Shown: one piece after another, positions 25,583 through 34,800 of the stretch | Layout: each line of letters opens with the position of its first letter | How positions within the stretch are numbered: the stretch's first letter is position 1 | Origin: Salipiger sp. CCB-MM3 | GTDB lineage: Bacteria > Pseudomonadota > Alphaproteobacteria > Rhodobacterales > Rhodobacteraceae | Assembly (NCBI RefSeq): GCF_001687105.1 | Contig: NZ_CP014595.1 | Span: forward strand, 186,001 to 250,000 | Reading direction: 5' to 3' | Length of the DNA: 64,000 bases | Program-made: the position numbers and the translations under genes | Notes under the pieces: generated by a model | What the model was told of the DNA's origin: nothing | Seen by the model: the letters and a program-made list of their open reading frames with translations, nothing else | Databases searched by the model: none

Positions 25583-26458
25583 TTAGCCCTGAGCGGCTTT
25601 GGCCACTTCTGCCGCGAAGTCTTCTTCGACTTTCTCGATGCCTTCGCCGACCTGCAGACGGATGAAACCGGTGATCTCGGCACCAGCTTCTTTCGCCGCC
25701 TGCTCGACGGTCAGATCGGGGTTCACCACGAACTGCTGACCCAGCAGGGTCACTTCGGCGAGGAACTTCTTCATGCGGCCGACGATCATCTTCTCGATCA
25801 CGGCGTCCGGCTTGCCGGATTCCTTGGCGATGTCGATCTGAACCTGACGCTCTTTCTCGACAACCGCCGGGTCCAGCTCAGCTTCGTTCAGCGAGGCCGG
25901 GTTGGCAGCTGCGATGTGCATCGCGACCTGCTTGCCGAACTCTTCGCTGCCGCCGGTCATGGCAACCAGCACGCCGATCTGGCCGAGGCCGGGCGCTGCT
26001 GCGTTGTGCACGTAGGTGGCGACGACTTCGCCTTCGATTTTCGCCATCCGGCGCAGGGTCATGTTCTCGCCGATCTTGGCGATCTTGTCGGTGACCAGCT
26101 CGGAGACTTTCTTGCCTTCGATCTCTGCGTCGGCCAGCGCTTCCACGCTGTCCACTTTCAGAGCGGCGCCAGCGATGTCGCGGACCATGCCCTGGAATTC
26201 GGCGTTCTTGGCAACGAAGTCGGTCTCGGCGTTCACCTCGACGGCAACACCCACGCCACCTTCGACCTCAACGGCCACGAGGCCTTCTGCGGCGGTGCGG
26301 CCGGATTTCTTCGCAGCTTTCGCGAGGCCCTTGGTGCGCAGCCAGTCAACCGCGGCTTCCATGTCGCCATCGGTCTCGGTCAGCGCTTTTTTGGCATCCA
26401 TCATGCCTGCGCCGGTCATCTCGCGCAGTTCTTTAACCTGTGCAGCAGTGATCGCCAT
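25583..26458 (-). CDS. tsf: Translation elongation factor Ts
   Basis: EF-Ts exchanges GDP for GTP on EF-Tu. The 291-residue protein has the N-terminal UBA-like domain ([21 protein letters not shown]), the TDF motif in ETDFVAKN (about residue 83) that contacts EF-Tu, and the dimerisation region. The ATG at 26458 follows a GAGGAG site. It lies downstream of rpsB in the near-universal order, 165 bases apart. Confidence 0.98.
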   Translation of the reverse strand: MAITAAQVKELREMTGAGMMDAKKALTETDGDMEAAVDWLRTKGLAKAAKKSGRTAAEGLVAVEVEGGVGVAVEVNAETDFVAKNAEFQGMVRDIAGAALKVDSVEALADAEIEGKKVSELVTDKIAKIGENMTLRRMAKIEGEVVATYVHNAAAPGLGQIGVLVAMTGGSEEFGKQVAMHIAAANPASLNEAELDPAVVEKERQVQIDIAKESGKPDAVIEKMIVGRMKKFLAEVTLLGQQFVVNPDLTVEQAAKEAGAEITGFIRLQVGEGIEKVEEDFAAEVAKAAQG

Positions 26459-26622
26459 CTCGGCTCTCCTCATCTCAAATTCGGTGGGGCGGCCCTGCCC
26501 CGGGCCACCCGCTCCTGTCATGAATTCGTGACGCTTTCGCGACAGGCCCAGGGAACTGACCCATGGGGCGCGCGAGAGCGTGGTGCGCCCGCCCCGCACG
26601 GGGCGCGGCAGGCGCGGATGGC

Positions 26623-27393
26623 TTACTTGCCTGCGTTCGCGTCGGCGAGCAGCTCTTCTGCCGGTGCGTCTTCCAGAGCGCCGAGGTCAACGCCTGCCGC
26701 TTCCATCTGGCCGGTCATGCCGTCCAGGGCTGCGCGCGAAACGAGGTCGCAGTAGAGCGAGATGGCGCGTGCCGCGTCATCGTTGCCGGGGATGATGTAG
26801 TCCACGCCTTCGGGCGAGCAGTTGGTGTCGACGATGGCGACAACCGGGATGCCCAGCTTGTTGGCTTCGGCCACGGCCAGCGCTTCTTTTTTCACGTCGA
26901 TGACGAAGAGCATGTCGGGCAGGCCGCCCATTTCGCGGATGCCGCCGAGCGATGCCTGAAGCTTCGCCTGGTCACGCTCCATGCCGAGGCGCTCTTTCTT
27001 GGTGAGGCCTTCTGCGCCGGTTTCCATGCGCTCGTCGATGGTCTTCAGACGCTGGATCGACTGCGAAACGGTCTGCCAGTTGGTGAGCGTGCCGCCCAGC
27101 CAGCGGTGGTTCATGTAGAACTGTGCGCATTTTTCTGCGGCTTCGGCGATCGGGCCAGCTGCCTGACGCTTGGTGCCGACGAAGAGCACCGAGCCGCCTT
27201 TGGCGACGGTTTCGCGGATCGCGTTCAGCGCAGCGTCCAGCATCGGGACGGTCTGCGTCAGGTCCATGATGTGGATGCCGTTGCGCGCGCCGTAGATGAA
27301 CTCGCCCATGCGGGGGTTCCAACGCTGCGTCTGGTGGCCGAAGTGCACGCCTGCTTCAAGCAGCTGGCGCATGGTGAACTCGGGGAGAGCCAT
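26623..27393 (-). CDS. rpsB: 30S ribosomal protein S2
   Basis: S2 binds the 30S body near the 16S rRNA central region and is needed for S1 recruitment. The 256-residue protein starts [20 protein letters not shown] and has the S2 signatures [12 protein letters not shown] and the C-terminal [25 protein letters not shown]. The ATG has a GAAAGGA site. A leader of about 120 bases with a probable hairpin precedes it, compatible with autoregulation by S2. Confidence 0.98.
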   Translation of the reverse strand: MALPEFTMRQLLEAGVHFGHQTQRWNPRMGEFIYGARNGIHIMDLTQTVPMLDAALNAIRETVAKGGSVLFVGTKRQAAGPIAEAAEKCAQFYMNHRWLGGTLTNWQTVSQSIQRLKTIDERMETGAEGLTKKERLGMERDQAKLQASLGGIREMGGLPDMLFVIDVKKEALAVAEANKLGIPVVAIVDTNCSPEGVDYIIPGNDDAARAISLYCDLVSRAALDGMTGQMEAAGVDLGALEDAPAEELLADANAGK

Positions 27394-27518
27394 GTCCGTA
27401 TATCCTTTCCGGTTTCATAAATCCTCAGCGGGGGCTCATCCTTTTGGGACAACCGGTGGACGCTTGGGGATGTCTCCCCCAAAGGCCCGACCCCGCCTGT
27501 GGCGTTCTCGTGGGCGCG

Positions 27519-27547
27519 CCTATACTCCCGTTCCCGTGAGCGCGCAA
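27519..27547 (-). promoter_or_regulatory. Probable rpsB-tsf promoter
   Basis: On the minus strand TTGCGC (27547-27542) and TATAGG (27524-27519) are 17 bases apart. The start near 27512 gives a leader of about 120 bases with a hairpin TTGGGG/CCCCAA before rpsB. Confidence 0.6.
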
Positions 27548-27632
27548 CCCCTGGAGCCGCAAATTCCTCTCAGCACGGTGCCCGGTCGTGGTTTCTGGCC
27601 GAGTCTTCTGGCGGCGCTTTCCGGCCTGCCTC

Positions 27633-27732
27633 CGGCGGGGATATTTTGATCTAGACGAAGAACCACGCCCCGCGCCCTTCGTCTAGAAACAAATATCCCG
27701 GGGAGTCCGCGCAAGCGGACGGGGCAGAGCCC
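27633..27732. repeat. Inverted pair of palindromic TATTT-tail repeats
   Basis: A plus-strand tail copy (CGGCGGGGATATTTT then CTAGACGAAG, 27634-27660) faces a full minus-strand copy (27678-27732). Read on the minus strand, that copy has GGGGCTCTGCCCC, the stem GTCCGC/GCGGAC, CCCCGGGATATTT and CTAGACGAAG. The pair forms a long inverted repeat between the divergent rpsB and marR genes, related to the elements at 12609, 31077 and 56064. Confidence 0.75.
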
Positions 27733-27859
27733 CAAATCGTTCAGCCCATCACCGCAAACCTGCCGCTGGGTCACGCCTGCGTGAGCCCCGCTTGCGAAAA
27801 CTACTTACCCTGTTAACTACCATCCCTGTTAAGCAACCGCAGCAACCCGGCCCAACCTC

Positions 27860-28306
27860 ATGTCCGACACCTCCGACACCCGCCAGTCTACACGCCTCCT
27901 CGAAGCTCTGCTCGCCGCCACGCGCGAGATCCGCACGCACTATGATGCCAGCGCGCAGGACCTCGGGCTGACGTTCTCGCGGGCGCGGGTAGTCTCGGAG
28001 CTGGCACGGCACGAGGGCGCGACGCAGGCGGAACTGGCCTGCGTGCTGCGCATCGAGGCCCCAGCACTCAAGCGCCAGATCGACGCACTGGAGGCGCAGG
28101 GCTTCATCGAGCGCCGGGCGCTCGACGGGGACGCCCGCAAACGCGCGCTGCATCTGACCGATAAGGCCAGATCGAGCCGCATCACCTGTTTTCTCGGGCG
28201 CGTGCGCGCCGATCTTCTCGACGGGATCTCACCCGAAGATCAGGACCTCGCCTGCGAAGTGCTGGAACGCATCGCGCTCAACGCAACCAAGCTGACTTCC
28301 GAATGA
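27860..28306 (+). CDS. MarR family transcriptional regulator
   Basis: The 148-residue protein has a winged helix (about 45-110) with the MarR pattern: the recognition region ATQAELACVLRIEAPALKRQIDAL and the wing DGDARKRALHLT. MarR proteins are dimers that usually repress the adjacent efflux genes and let go on binding a small aromatic ligand. Its stop overlaps the start of the EmrB-like transporter gene by four bases, so it almost certainly controls this operon. Confidence 0.88.
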   Translation: MSDTSDTRQSTRLLEALLAATREIRTHYDASAQDLGLTFSRARVVSELARHEGATQAELACVLRIEAPALKRQIDALEAQGFIERRALDGDARKRALHLTDKARSSRITCFLGRVRADLLDGISPEDQDLACEVLERIALNATKLTSE

Positions 28307-30006
28307 CCGACCAGACCACAGAACACCAGAAGCCGGAGCGCGCGGGAGAACCCCCGTCCGACACGCCGACACCGGCCGCAGCAGAACCGGCCGCACCGCC
28401 GCCGCCCGCGCCGGGCATGCCCCTGCGCCGCGCGCTGCCCTATATCGGCGCTTCGCTCACCATCGGTGTGACGCAGGGGCTGGGACAGGGGTTCATCTCG
28501 ACCAACCTGCCGCAGATCGCCGGCGATCTGGGGATCACCACGGCGCAGGCCAGCTGGCTCATGGCCGCCTATATGATCCCCCGCGCCTCGCTGACCATCA
28601 TGCTGATCAAGCTGCGCACCCAATACGGGCTGCGGCGCTTCGCCGAGATCGGCATCGCGGTCTATGTGGTGGTGGCCTTCATCTCGCTATGGATCACCGA
28701 TCTGCGCTCGGCGGTGGTGATCGAGTTCCTCTCCGGCATCGCCGCCGCACCGCTCTCGACGCTGGCCTTCCTCTATATCCTCGAGCCGCTGGCGCAGCAG
28801 TGGAAGCTGCGCCTCGGGTTGCCGATCGCGCTGATGCTGCTGACCTCCGGGCCGACGCTGGCGCGGGTGGTCTCGCCGTGGCTTATTGGCGATGGCGGGC
28901 TGGCGGGGATCCATTTCACCACGCTGGGCCTGTCGATGGTCTGTCTGATGCTGGTCTACCTGCTGCCGATGGGACCGATGCCGCGCAGCAAGGTGATCCA
29001 GCGCGCCGATTTCCTCAGCTTCGGGCTGATCGCGATCGGGCTCGGCGGGCTGGTCACCGGCTTCATCATGGGGCCGATCCACTGGTGGACCGCCCTGCCC
29101 TGGCTCGGCTGGCTGCTGGCGGCCTCTGTGCTGTGCCTGACGCTGGCGGTGATCCTCGAATTGCACCGCGACGCGCCGCTGATCGACATCCGCTGGCTGC
29201 TGACCCCGGCGATGCTGCACCTTGCCTTCACGCTGTTCCTGTTCCGCCTGCTGCTGTCAGAGCAGAGCACCGGCGCGCCGGCGCTGTTTCAGGTGCTGGG
29301 GCTGGGCAGCGCGCAGATGACCGGGCTGTTCACCATGATCCTTGCGGGCACTGCCATGGGCGCGCTGGCCTGCGTGGGGTGGATGAAGCCCGGACGCGAG
29401 CCTGCCTATCACTTCGTCTCGCTGGCGCTCATCGCGTTTGGCGCGTGGATGGACAGCGCTTCGACGCTGCAGACCCGGCCCGAGCAGATGTATGTGAGCC
29501 AGACGCTGATCGCCTTCGCCTCGATGCTCTTCATGGCGCCTGCGATGATGAAGGGGCTGATCGCCGCGCTGAGCAAGGGGCCGATGTATCTGCTTTCTTT
29601 CGTCATCGTCTTTCTGGTCACCCAGAGCGTTGGCGGCATCCTCGGCTCGGGCATCTTCCGTTCCTTGATCAATGAGCGGCAGGCCTTCCATCTGCAGGTG
29701 CTGCGCGAGGAACTGACCAGCGCCGATCCGATGACCGCGCAGAGCATCGCCGCCAGCATGCAGCAGCTTGCGCCGCAGATCGCCGACAGCGCGCAACTCA
29801 AGGCGCAGGCGGTGTCGCAACTGGCCAGCACCGCCTCGAGCCAAGCCTATGTGATGGCCTATAACGACGGCTATTTCATGATCTCTCTCGTGGCGCTGGC
29901 GTCGCTGGTCGCGCTGGTGCTGCACATCTTCCGCGACTGGCTGGCCGCGCGCCTTGCTCGCTCCGACGCAGAGCAAAACACCCAGCCAGAGCCGCAACCC
30001 TCCTGA
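28303..30006 (+). CDS. EmrB-type MFS multidrug efflux transporter
   Basis: The 567-residue inner-membrane protein has a long Pro/Ala-rich cytoplasmic start (about 1-45) and then about 14 membrane helices, as in the DHA2 drug:H+ antiporters. The first helix contains the IGASLTIGVTQGLGQGFISTN region and the segment ITTAQASWLMAAYMI typical of EmrB. It would pump drugs or other toxic compounds through the membrane with the downstream EmrA-like adaptor. The substrate is unknown. Confidence 0.86.
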   Translation: MTDQTTEHQKPERAGEPPSDTPTPAAAEPAAPPPPAPGMPLRRALPYIGASLTIGVTQGLGQGFISTNLPQIAGDLGITTAQASWLMAAYMIPRASLTIMLIKLRTQYGLRRFAEIGIAVYVVVAFISLWITDLRSAVVIEFLSGIAAAPLSTLAFLYILEPLAQQWKLRLGLPIALMLLTSGPTLARVVSPWLIGDGGLAGIHFTTLGLSMVCLMLVYLLPMGPMPRSKVIQRADFLSFGLIAIGLGGLVTGFIMGPIHWWTALPWLGWLLAASVLCLTLAVILELHRDAPLIDIRWLLTPAMLHLAFTLFLFRLLLSEQSTGAPALFQVLGLGSAQMTGLFTMILAGTAMGALACVGWMKPGREPAYHFVSLALIAFGAWMDSASTLQTRPEQMYVSQTLIAFASMLFMAPAMMKGLIAALSKGPMYLLSFVIVFLVTQSVGGILGSGIFRSLINERQAFHLQVLREELTSADPMTAQSIAASMQQLAPQIADSAQLKAQAVSQLASTASSQAYVMAYNDGYFMISLVALASLVALVLHIFRDWLAARLARSDAEQNTQPEPQPS

Positions 30007-30024
30007 CCCATCCGAGCAAGAACA

Positions 30025-31065
30025 ATGAAGAAATTCCTCTCCCTCCCAACCCTTATCGCCTCGGCGATCGGCATCGCCGGTGTGCTGCTGCTGCTGTTTG
30101 CATGGCACCTGCCGCCCTTCGCCGCCGCCCATCCCTCGACCGAAAACGCCTATCTGCGCGGCAAGGTCACGCAGATCGCGCCGCAGCTCTCGGGCTATCT
30201 GTCCGAGGTCGACGTGAGCGACTTCCAGACCGTCAAGCAAGGCGATTTGATCGCGCGCATTGACCCGTCGAGCTATCGCCAGAAACTCTCGCAGGCGCAG
30301 GCAACGCTGGCCTCTGCCAAGGCCGCCGTCGATGTGGCGAAACAGAGCGTCAGCTCGGCGGTGGCCAGCGAGCATTCGGCAGAGGCCGCGCTCGCCTCGG
30401 CGCAATCGACGCTGGAGACCGCGCAGACCGACGCCGAGCGGATGGACAAGCTGCGCGAGCGCGGCGTGACGTCCCAATCCAGCGCCGATCAGACCGATCT
30501 TGCGCTGCGGCAGGCGCAGGCCTCTGTGCGGCAGGCCGAAGCGCAGCTTCAGGTCCAGCGCGAGGCGACCGCGAGCGCAAAGCTGCAGATCGCCGCGCGC
30601 AACGCGGATGTGGAAAGCGCCGAGGCGGCGGTGGAATTGGCGCAGATCGACCTCGACCACACCGAAATCCGCGCCCCGGCGGATGGCCGCCTCGGTCAGG
30701 TCTCGGCGCATGTGGGGCAATATGCGACGGCGGGCACCACGCTGGTGAGCCATGTGGGCATCGATCTGTGGGTGATCGCCAACTTCAAGGAAACCGCGCT
30801 GCACGGGCTGCAGGCGGGACAGCCCGTGCGCTTTACCGTGGACGCGCTTGGCGGGCGCGCCTTTGACGGCCATGTGCAGGGCTTCTCGCCCGCCGCCGCC
30901 TCGGAATTCAGCCTGCTGTCGGGGTCCAACGCCACGGGCAATTTCACCAAAATCGCGCAGCGGCTGCCGGTGCGGATTTCGATCGACGATGGACAGGATG
31001 CGCAGGCGCTGCGGCCCGGCTTTTCGGTTGTGGTGGATGTGGATACCGCGGGGGCGGCGGGCTGA
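30025..31065 (+). CDS. EmrA/HlyD-type membrane fusion protein
   Basis: The 346-residue protein has one N-terminal membrane helix (about 10-30) and a lipoyl-like domain split in two: TENAYLRGKVTQIAPQLSGYLSEV near 47-70 and LDHTEIRAPADGRLGQV near 208-224. A long Ala/Gln-rich coiled coil (about 95-200) lies between them. It links the EmrB-type pump to an outer-membrane channel, which is not encoded here. It starts 18 bases after the pump gene. Confidence 0.9.
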   Translation: MKKFLSLPTLIASAIGIAGVLLLLFAWHLPPFAAAHPSTENAYLRGKVTQIAPQLSGYLSEVDVSDFQTVKQGDLIARIDPSSYRQKLSQAQATLASAKAAVDVAKQSVSSAVASEHSAEAALASAQSTLETAQTDAERMDKLRERGVTSQSSADQTDLALRQAQASVRQAEAQLQVQREATASAKLQIAARNADVESAEAAVELAQIDLDHTEIRAPADGRLGQVSAHVGQYATAGTTLVSHVGIDLWVIANFKETALHGLQAGQPVRFTVDALGGRAFDGHVQGFSPAAASEFSLLSGSNATGNFTKIAQRLPVRISIDDGQDAQALRPGFSVVVDVDTAGAAG

Positions 31066-31076
31066 CGCCCGCCGGG

Positions 31077-31139
31077 ATGGGGGCGCTGCCCCCGTCCGCT
31101 GACGCGGACTCCCCCGGCGTATTTTAAAAAGAGAAGAAG
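31077..31139 (+). repeat. Palindromic TATTT-tail repeat, single full copy
   Basis: GGGGGCGCTGCCCCC, the stem GTCCGC/GCGGAC, CCCCCGGCGTATTTT and AGAGAAGAAG follow each other just after the EmrA-like gene. Same architecture as the minus-strand copy at 27678-27732. Confidence 0.8.
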
Positions 31140-31147
31140 CGCGGAAA

Positions 31148-31178
31148 GGAAAAGGGCGGCCTTGGGACCGCCCTTTCG
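31148..31178 (-). terminator. Intrinsic terminator after phoB
   Basis: Stem AAAGGGCGG / CCGCCCTTT followed on the minus strand by TTCCTTTCC, 22 bases past the phoB stop; it closes the pst-pho operon. Confidence 0.82.
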
Positions 31179-31200
31179 CTGTGGTGTGTGATGTGCGCGC

Positions 31201-31890
31201 TCAGCCGAGCGCGTAGCCGGCGCCGCGCACGGTGCGCAGCGGATCCTCTCCGCCATGGGCACCAAGCGCCTTGCGCAGACGGCCGATGTGGACGTCGACG
31301 GTGCGCGTGTCCACATAGATGTCGCGGCCCCAGACCCGGTCGAGCAGCTGCTCACGCGACCAGACGCGGCCGGGCTTTTCCATGAAGGTGGAGAGCAGGC
31401 GGAACTCGGTCGGCCCGAGCTTCAGTTCCTGCCCGCCGCGCATCACGCGGTGGGTTTCGGCGTCGAGCACGATGTCCTCGAACTCCAGCCGCAGACCGGC
31501 CGCCGAGGGCCGCGCGCGGCGCAGCTGCGCCTTCACCCGCGCCATCAGCTCGCGCAGGCTGTAGGGTTTCACCACATAGTCGTCGGCGCCGGTGTCGAGG
31601 CCGCGAATGCGATCGACCTCTTCGGAGCGCGCCGAGAGCATGATCACCGGCAGGCTGCGGGTCTCGGTGCGGGTCTTGATCTGGCGGCAGACCTCGATCC
31701 CCGAGAGATTGGGCAGCATCCAGTCGAGCACCACCACATCCGGGTTCTCTTCGTCGAGCAGCACCAGCGCCTCTTCGCCATTGCCAGCGGCAGCGACGCG
31801 GAAGCCCTCGGCCTCGAGGTTGTAGCGCAGCACCTCGCGCTGCGCGGCCTCATCCTCGACCACCAGAACCGTGGGTTGATCAGCGGCCAT
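31201..31890 (-). CDS. phoB: Phosphate regulon response regulator PhoB
   Basis: PhoB is the DNA-binding output of phosphate-starvation signalling and binds Pho boxes when phosphorylated by PhoR. The 229-residue protein has a receiver domain with phospho-acceptor Asp56 (VVVLDWMLP) and a C-terminal OmpR-type winged helix (about 130-229, LLSTFMEKPGRVWSREQLLDRVWG). It is the last gene of the pstSCAB-phoU-phoB operon. In E. coli phoB pairs with phoR; here phoR is at the other end of the cluster. Confidence 0.95.
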   Translation of the reverse strand: MAADQPTVLVVEDEAAQREVLRYNLEAEGFRVAAAGNGEEALVLLDEENPDVVVLDWMLPNLSGIEVCRQIKTRTETRSLPVIMLSARSEEVDRIRGLDTGADDYVVKPYSLRELMARVKAQLRRARPSAAGLRLEFEDIVLDAETHRVMRGGQELKLGPTEFRLLSTFMEKPGRVWSREQLLDRVWGRDIYVDTRTVDVHIGRLRKALGAHGGEDPLRTVRGAGYALG

Positions 31891-31893
31891 GCC

Positions 31894-32631
31894 TCACTCC
31901 TTGCCCGCATCGGCGCTGAGCGCCGGGTCGGAAGAGGTGCGGTCTTCTTTCACCCGGCCCTCATGCGGCATCTCGCCGGTGGCGAGGAAAATCACCTGCT
32001 CGGCGATGGCGGTCACATGGTCGCCCATGCGCTCGACGTTCTTGGCGATGAAATGCAGATGCATGCAGGAGGTGATGTTGCGCGGGTCCTCGAGCATGAA
32101 GGTCAGGAACTCGCGGAACAGCGTGTTGTACATCTGGTCCACATCGCGGTCGCGCTCGATCACGTCTTTGGCCAGCGCCTCATCGCGGCGGATGTAGGCG
32201 TCGAGCCCGTCTTTGAGCATATGCTCGACCTCGCGCGACATGCGGCGCAGCGCGGTGGCCGAGCCTTCGATCTGCGCCAGCTGCGAGAGCACCGAGGTGC
32301 GCTTGGCCATGTTCTTCGACAGATCGCCGATCCGCTCGAGGTTGGCCGACATGCGCATCACCGAAAGCACCACGCGCAGGTCGCGGGCGGTGGGGGCGCG
32401 CAGCGCGATCACCCGCGCGGCTTCCTCGTTGAGCAGCTCTTCAAGCTCGTCGATCGCCTTGTCACCGGCGACGACCTTCTGTGCCAGTTCCTCGTCGCGG
32501 CTCTCAAGCGAGAGCGCGGCATCATGGATCGCCGCCTCGACGAGGCCGCCCATCTTGAGGATCTGCGCCTGAATGCCTTCGAGGTCGCGGTCGAAGGCCG
32601 AGGCGATGTGTTTCTTCAGCTCGTCACTCAT
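31894..32631 (-). CDS. phoU: Phosphate signalling protein PhoU
   Basis: PhoU connects the Pst transporter with PhoR and keeps the Pho regulon off when phosphate is plentiful. The 245-residue all-helical protein has the two PhoU repeats, each with an E/D-x-x-x-D metal-binding pattern, e.g. VAGDKAIDELEELLNEE near 52 and RDRDVDQMYNTLFREF in the second repeat. Three bases separate it from pstB and three from phoB. Confidence 0.96.
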   Translation of the reverse strand: MSDELKKHIASAFDRDLEGIQAQILKMGGLVEAAIHDAALSLESRDEELAQKVVAGDKAIDELEELLNEEAARVIALRAPTARDLRVVLSVMRMSANLERIGDLSKNMAKRTSVLSQLAQIEGSATALRRMSREVEHMLKDGLDAYIRRDEALAKDVIERDRDVDQMYNTLFREFLTFMLEDPRNITSCMHLHFIAKNVERMGDHVTAIAEQVIFLATGEMPHEGRVKEDRTSSDPALSADAGKE

Positions 32632-32634
32632 GAC

Positions 32635-33432
32635 TTATCCGATCCGTCCGGTGATGTAGGATTCCGTGCGGGGATCCACGGGGTTGGTGAAGATCTGCGA
32701 GGTGTCGCCGTATTCCACGAGGTTGCCGAGGTGGAAGAAGGCGGTCTTCTGGCTCACCCGCGCGGCCTGCTGCATGGAGTGGGTCACGATCACCACCGAG
32801 TAGTTCTCGCGCAGCTCGTCGATCAGCTCCTCGACCTGACCGGTGGCGATCGGGTCGAGCGCCGAGCAGGGCTCGTCCATCAGCAGCACCTCGGGCTCGG
32901 TGGCCACGGCGCGGGCGATGCACAGACGCTGCTGCTGGCCGCCCGACAGGCCGGTCCCCGGCGCATCGAGGCGGTCCTTCACCTCATCCCAGATGGCACC
33001 GCGGCGCAGGGCCTTCTCGACGATCTCGTCAAGCTCGGCCTTGTTCTTGGCCAGCCCGTGGATTTTCGGCCCGTAAGCGACGTTGTCGTAGATCGACTTG
33101 GGGAACGGGTTCGGCTTTTGAAACACCATGCCCACTTTGGCGCGCAGCTGCACCGGGTCGACACGCTTGTCGTAGATGTCCTCGCCGTCGAGCTCGATAA
33201 GCCCTTCGACGCGGCAGATGTCGATCGTGTCGTTCATCCGGTTCAGGGTGCGCAGAAAGGTGGATTTGCCGCAGCCCGACGGACCGATGAAGGCGGTCAC
33301 GGTCTTGTCGAGGATCTCGACATTGACGTCCTTGATGGCGTGCGTGTCCCTATAATAGACCTGCACGTCACGGGCGGAAATCTTGCTAGCGTTGGTATCC
33401 ACTTCGGTCTTCCTCAATGGCGAGTCGTACAT
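32635..33432 (-). CDS. pstB: Phosphate ABC transporter ATPase PstB
   Basis: PstB powers high-affinity phosphate uptake. The 265-residue ATPase has Walker [10 protein letters not shown] (about residues 50-58), the signature [14 protein letters not shown] and Walker [13 protein letters not shown], all standard for PstB. I place the start at the ATG at 33432, eight bases after AAGGA; a TTG two codons earlier is less likely. It follows pstA after 18 bases. Confidence 0.97.
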   Translation of the reverse strand: MYDSPLRKTEVDTNASKISARDVQVYYRDTHAIKDVNVEILDKTVTAFIGPSGCGKSTFLRTLNRMNDTIDICRVEGLIELDGEDIYDKRVDPVQLRAKVGMVFQKPNPFPKSIYDNVAYGPKIHGLAKNKAELDEIVEKALRRGAIWDEVKDRLDAPGTGLSGGQQQRLCIARAVATEPEVLLMDEPCSALDPIATGQVEELIDELRENYSVVIVTHSMQQAARVSQKTAFFHLGNLVEYGDTSQIFTNPVDPRTESYITGRIG

Positions 33433-33450
33433 GTTCAATATCCTTATAGC

Positions 33451-34800
33451 TTACCAGCGGCGCTCGAACTTGCGGCGCAGCACGATGGCGAGCAGGTTCA
33501 TGGCCAGCAGGAACACCAGCAGGATGATGATCCCGCCCCAGGCACGCTCGTAGTAGGCAGGGTCGGCGCGCTTGGCCCATTCGTAGATCTGGGCGGGCAT
33601 GGCCGAGTTCGGCGACAGGAAGCCCGAAAAGACCCCCTCGGGATAGTTGGTGGCGATATAGCCGACCATGCCGATCAGCAGCAGCGGCGCGGTTTCGCCA
33701 AGCGCTTGGGCAAGGCCGATGATCGTGCCGGTCAGGATGCCGGGCATGGCCAGCGGCAGCACGTGGTGGAAGGTCGCCTGCATCTTCGACGCACCCACCC
33801 CCAGCGCCGCATCGCGGATCGACGGCGGCACCGCCTTCAGCGCGGCGCGGGTCGAGATCACGATGGTCGGCAGCGTCATCAGCGTCAGCGTCAGGCCACC
33901 CACAAGCGGTGCCGACTGCGGCAGATGCGCGAACTGGATGAAGGCCGCGAGGCCAAGGATACCGAAGACGATCGAGGGCACCGCGGCGAGGTTGGAGATG
34001 TTCACCTCGATGAAGTCGGTGAACTTGTTCTGCGGCGCAAACTCTTCGAGGTAGATCGAGGCCGCGACGCCAATCGGCAGAGCCAGCAGCAGCACGGTGA
34101 TCATCATGAAGAGCGAGCCCAGCATCGACACGCCCAGACCGGCCTGTTCAGCGCGGCTTTCCGAGGCGTCGGCGCCGGTGATGAACTCCCAGTTGAAGCT
34201 CTTGTGGACCACGCCCTGCTCGCGCAGCACGTCGACCAGATCGAGATGCTCGGCGTCGATGTTCTTGTCCTGCTCGATGCTCTCGCGGCTGACGCGGCCT
34301 TTGAGGTAGCCGTCGACGCGGCTCGACGCGAGGATCTGGAAATCGACGGTTTCGCCAACCCGCTCGGGGTTTGCCAGCACCCAGTCACGCACCTTGGCCG
34401 CAGCCGAGGCAGAGATCATCTCCTTGACGTCCTTGGCTTCCTCGAAGGGGGTCTCGGCGCCGCTGTCGACGACGACTTTCCACAGCGAGTTCTGGATCAG
34501 CGGGTTGTAGCCAAAGGTCGAGACCTTCTGCATTTCCGCCGGATCGCGGTTGCCGTTTTTGTCGAGCTTGGCTTCTTCGAGATAGACCGGCACCTCGATG
34601 AAGGTCTGCTGGAACGCGCCGATGCCGTTGCTGACGATGGCGATCAGCAGCACCGCGAGAAAGAACACACCGGCGCCAATGGCCGCGAGGCCATAGGTGC
34701 GAAAGCGTTTCTCGGAAGCGTTGCGTTTCTTGGTGCGGGGATCGACGGTCAGCAGCCCGTGGGACTTGGGCGCGTCGCCGGAATAGGTTGCGTCGGACAT
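33451..34800 (-). CDS. pstA: Phosphate ABC transporter permease PstA
   Basis: PstA is one of two inner-membrane channel subunits. At 449 residues it is about 150 longer than E. coli PstA because of an N-terminal extension (DUF3333 type) with one membrane helix (about 35-60) and a soluble periplasmic part. The permease core from about 215 has six helices and the EAA-type loop DAALGVGASKMQATFHHVLP. The extension is usual in alphaproteobacteria. Its ATG overlaps the pstC stop by one base (TGATG). Confidence 0.95.
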   Translation of the reverse strand: MSDATYSGDAPKSHGLLTVDPRTKKRNASEKRFRTYGLAAIGAGVFFLAVLLIAIVSNGIGAFQQTFIEVPVYLEEAKLDKNGNRDPAEMQKVSTFGYNPLIQNSLWKVVVDSGAETPFEEAKDVKEMISASAAAKVRDWVLANPERVGETVDFQILASSRVDGYLKGRVSRESIEQDKNIDAEHLDLVDVLREQGVVHKSFNWEFITGADASESRAEQAGLGVSMLGSLFMMITVLLLALPIGVAASIYLEEFAPQNKFTDFIEVNISNLAAVPSIVFGILGLAAFIQFAHLPQSAPLVGGLTLTLMTLPTIVISTRAALKAVPPSIRDAALGVGASKMQATFHHVLPLAMPGILTGTIIGLAQALGETAPLLLIGMVGYIATNYPEGVFSGFLSPNSAMPAQIYEWAKRADPAYYERAWGGIIILLVFLLAMNLLAIVLRRKFERRW

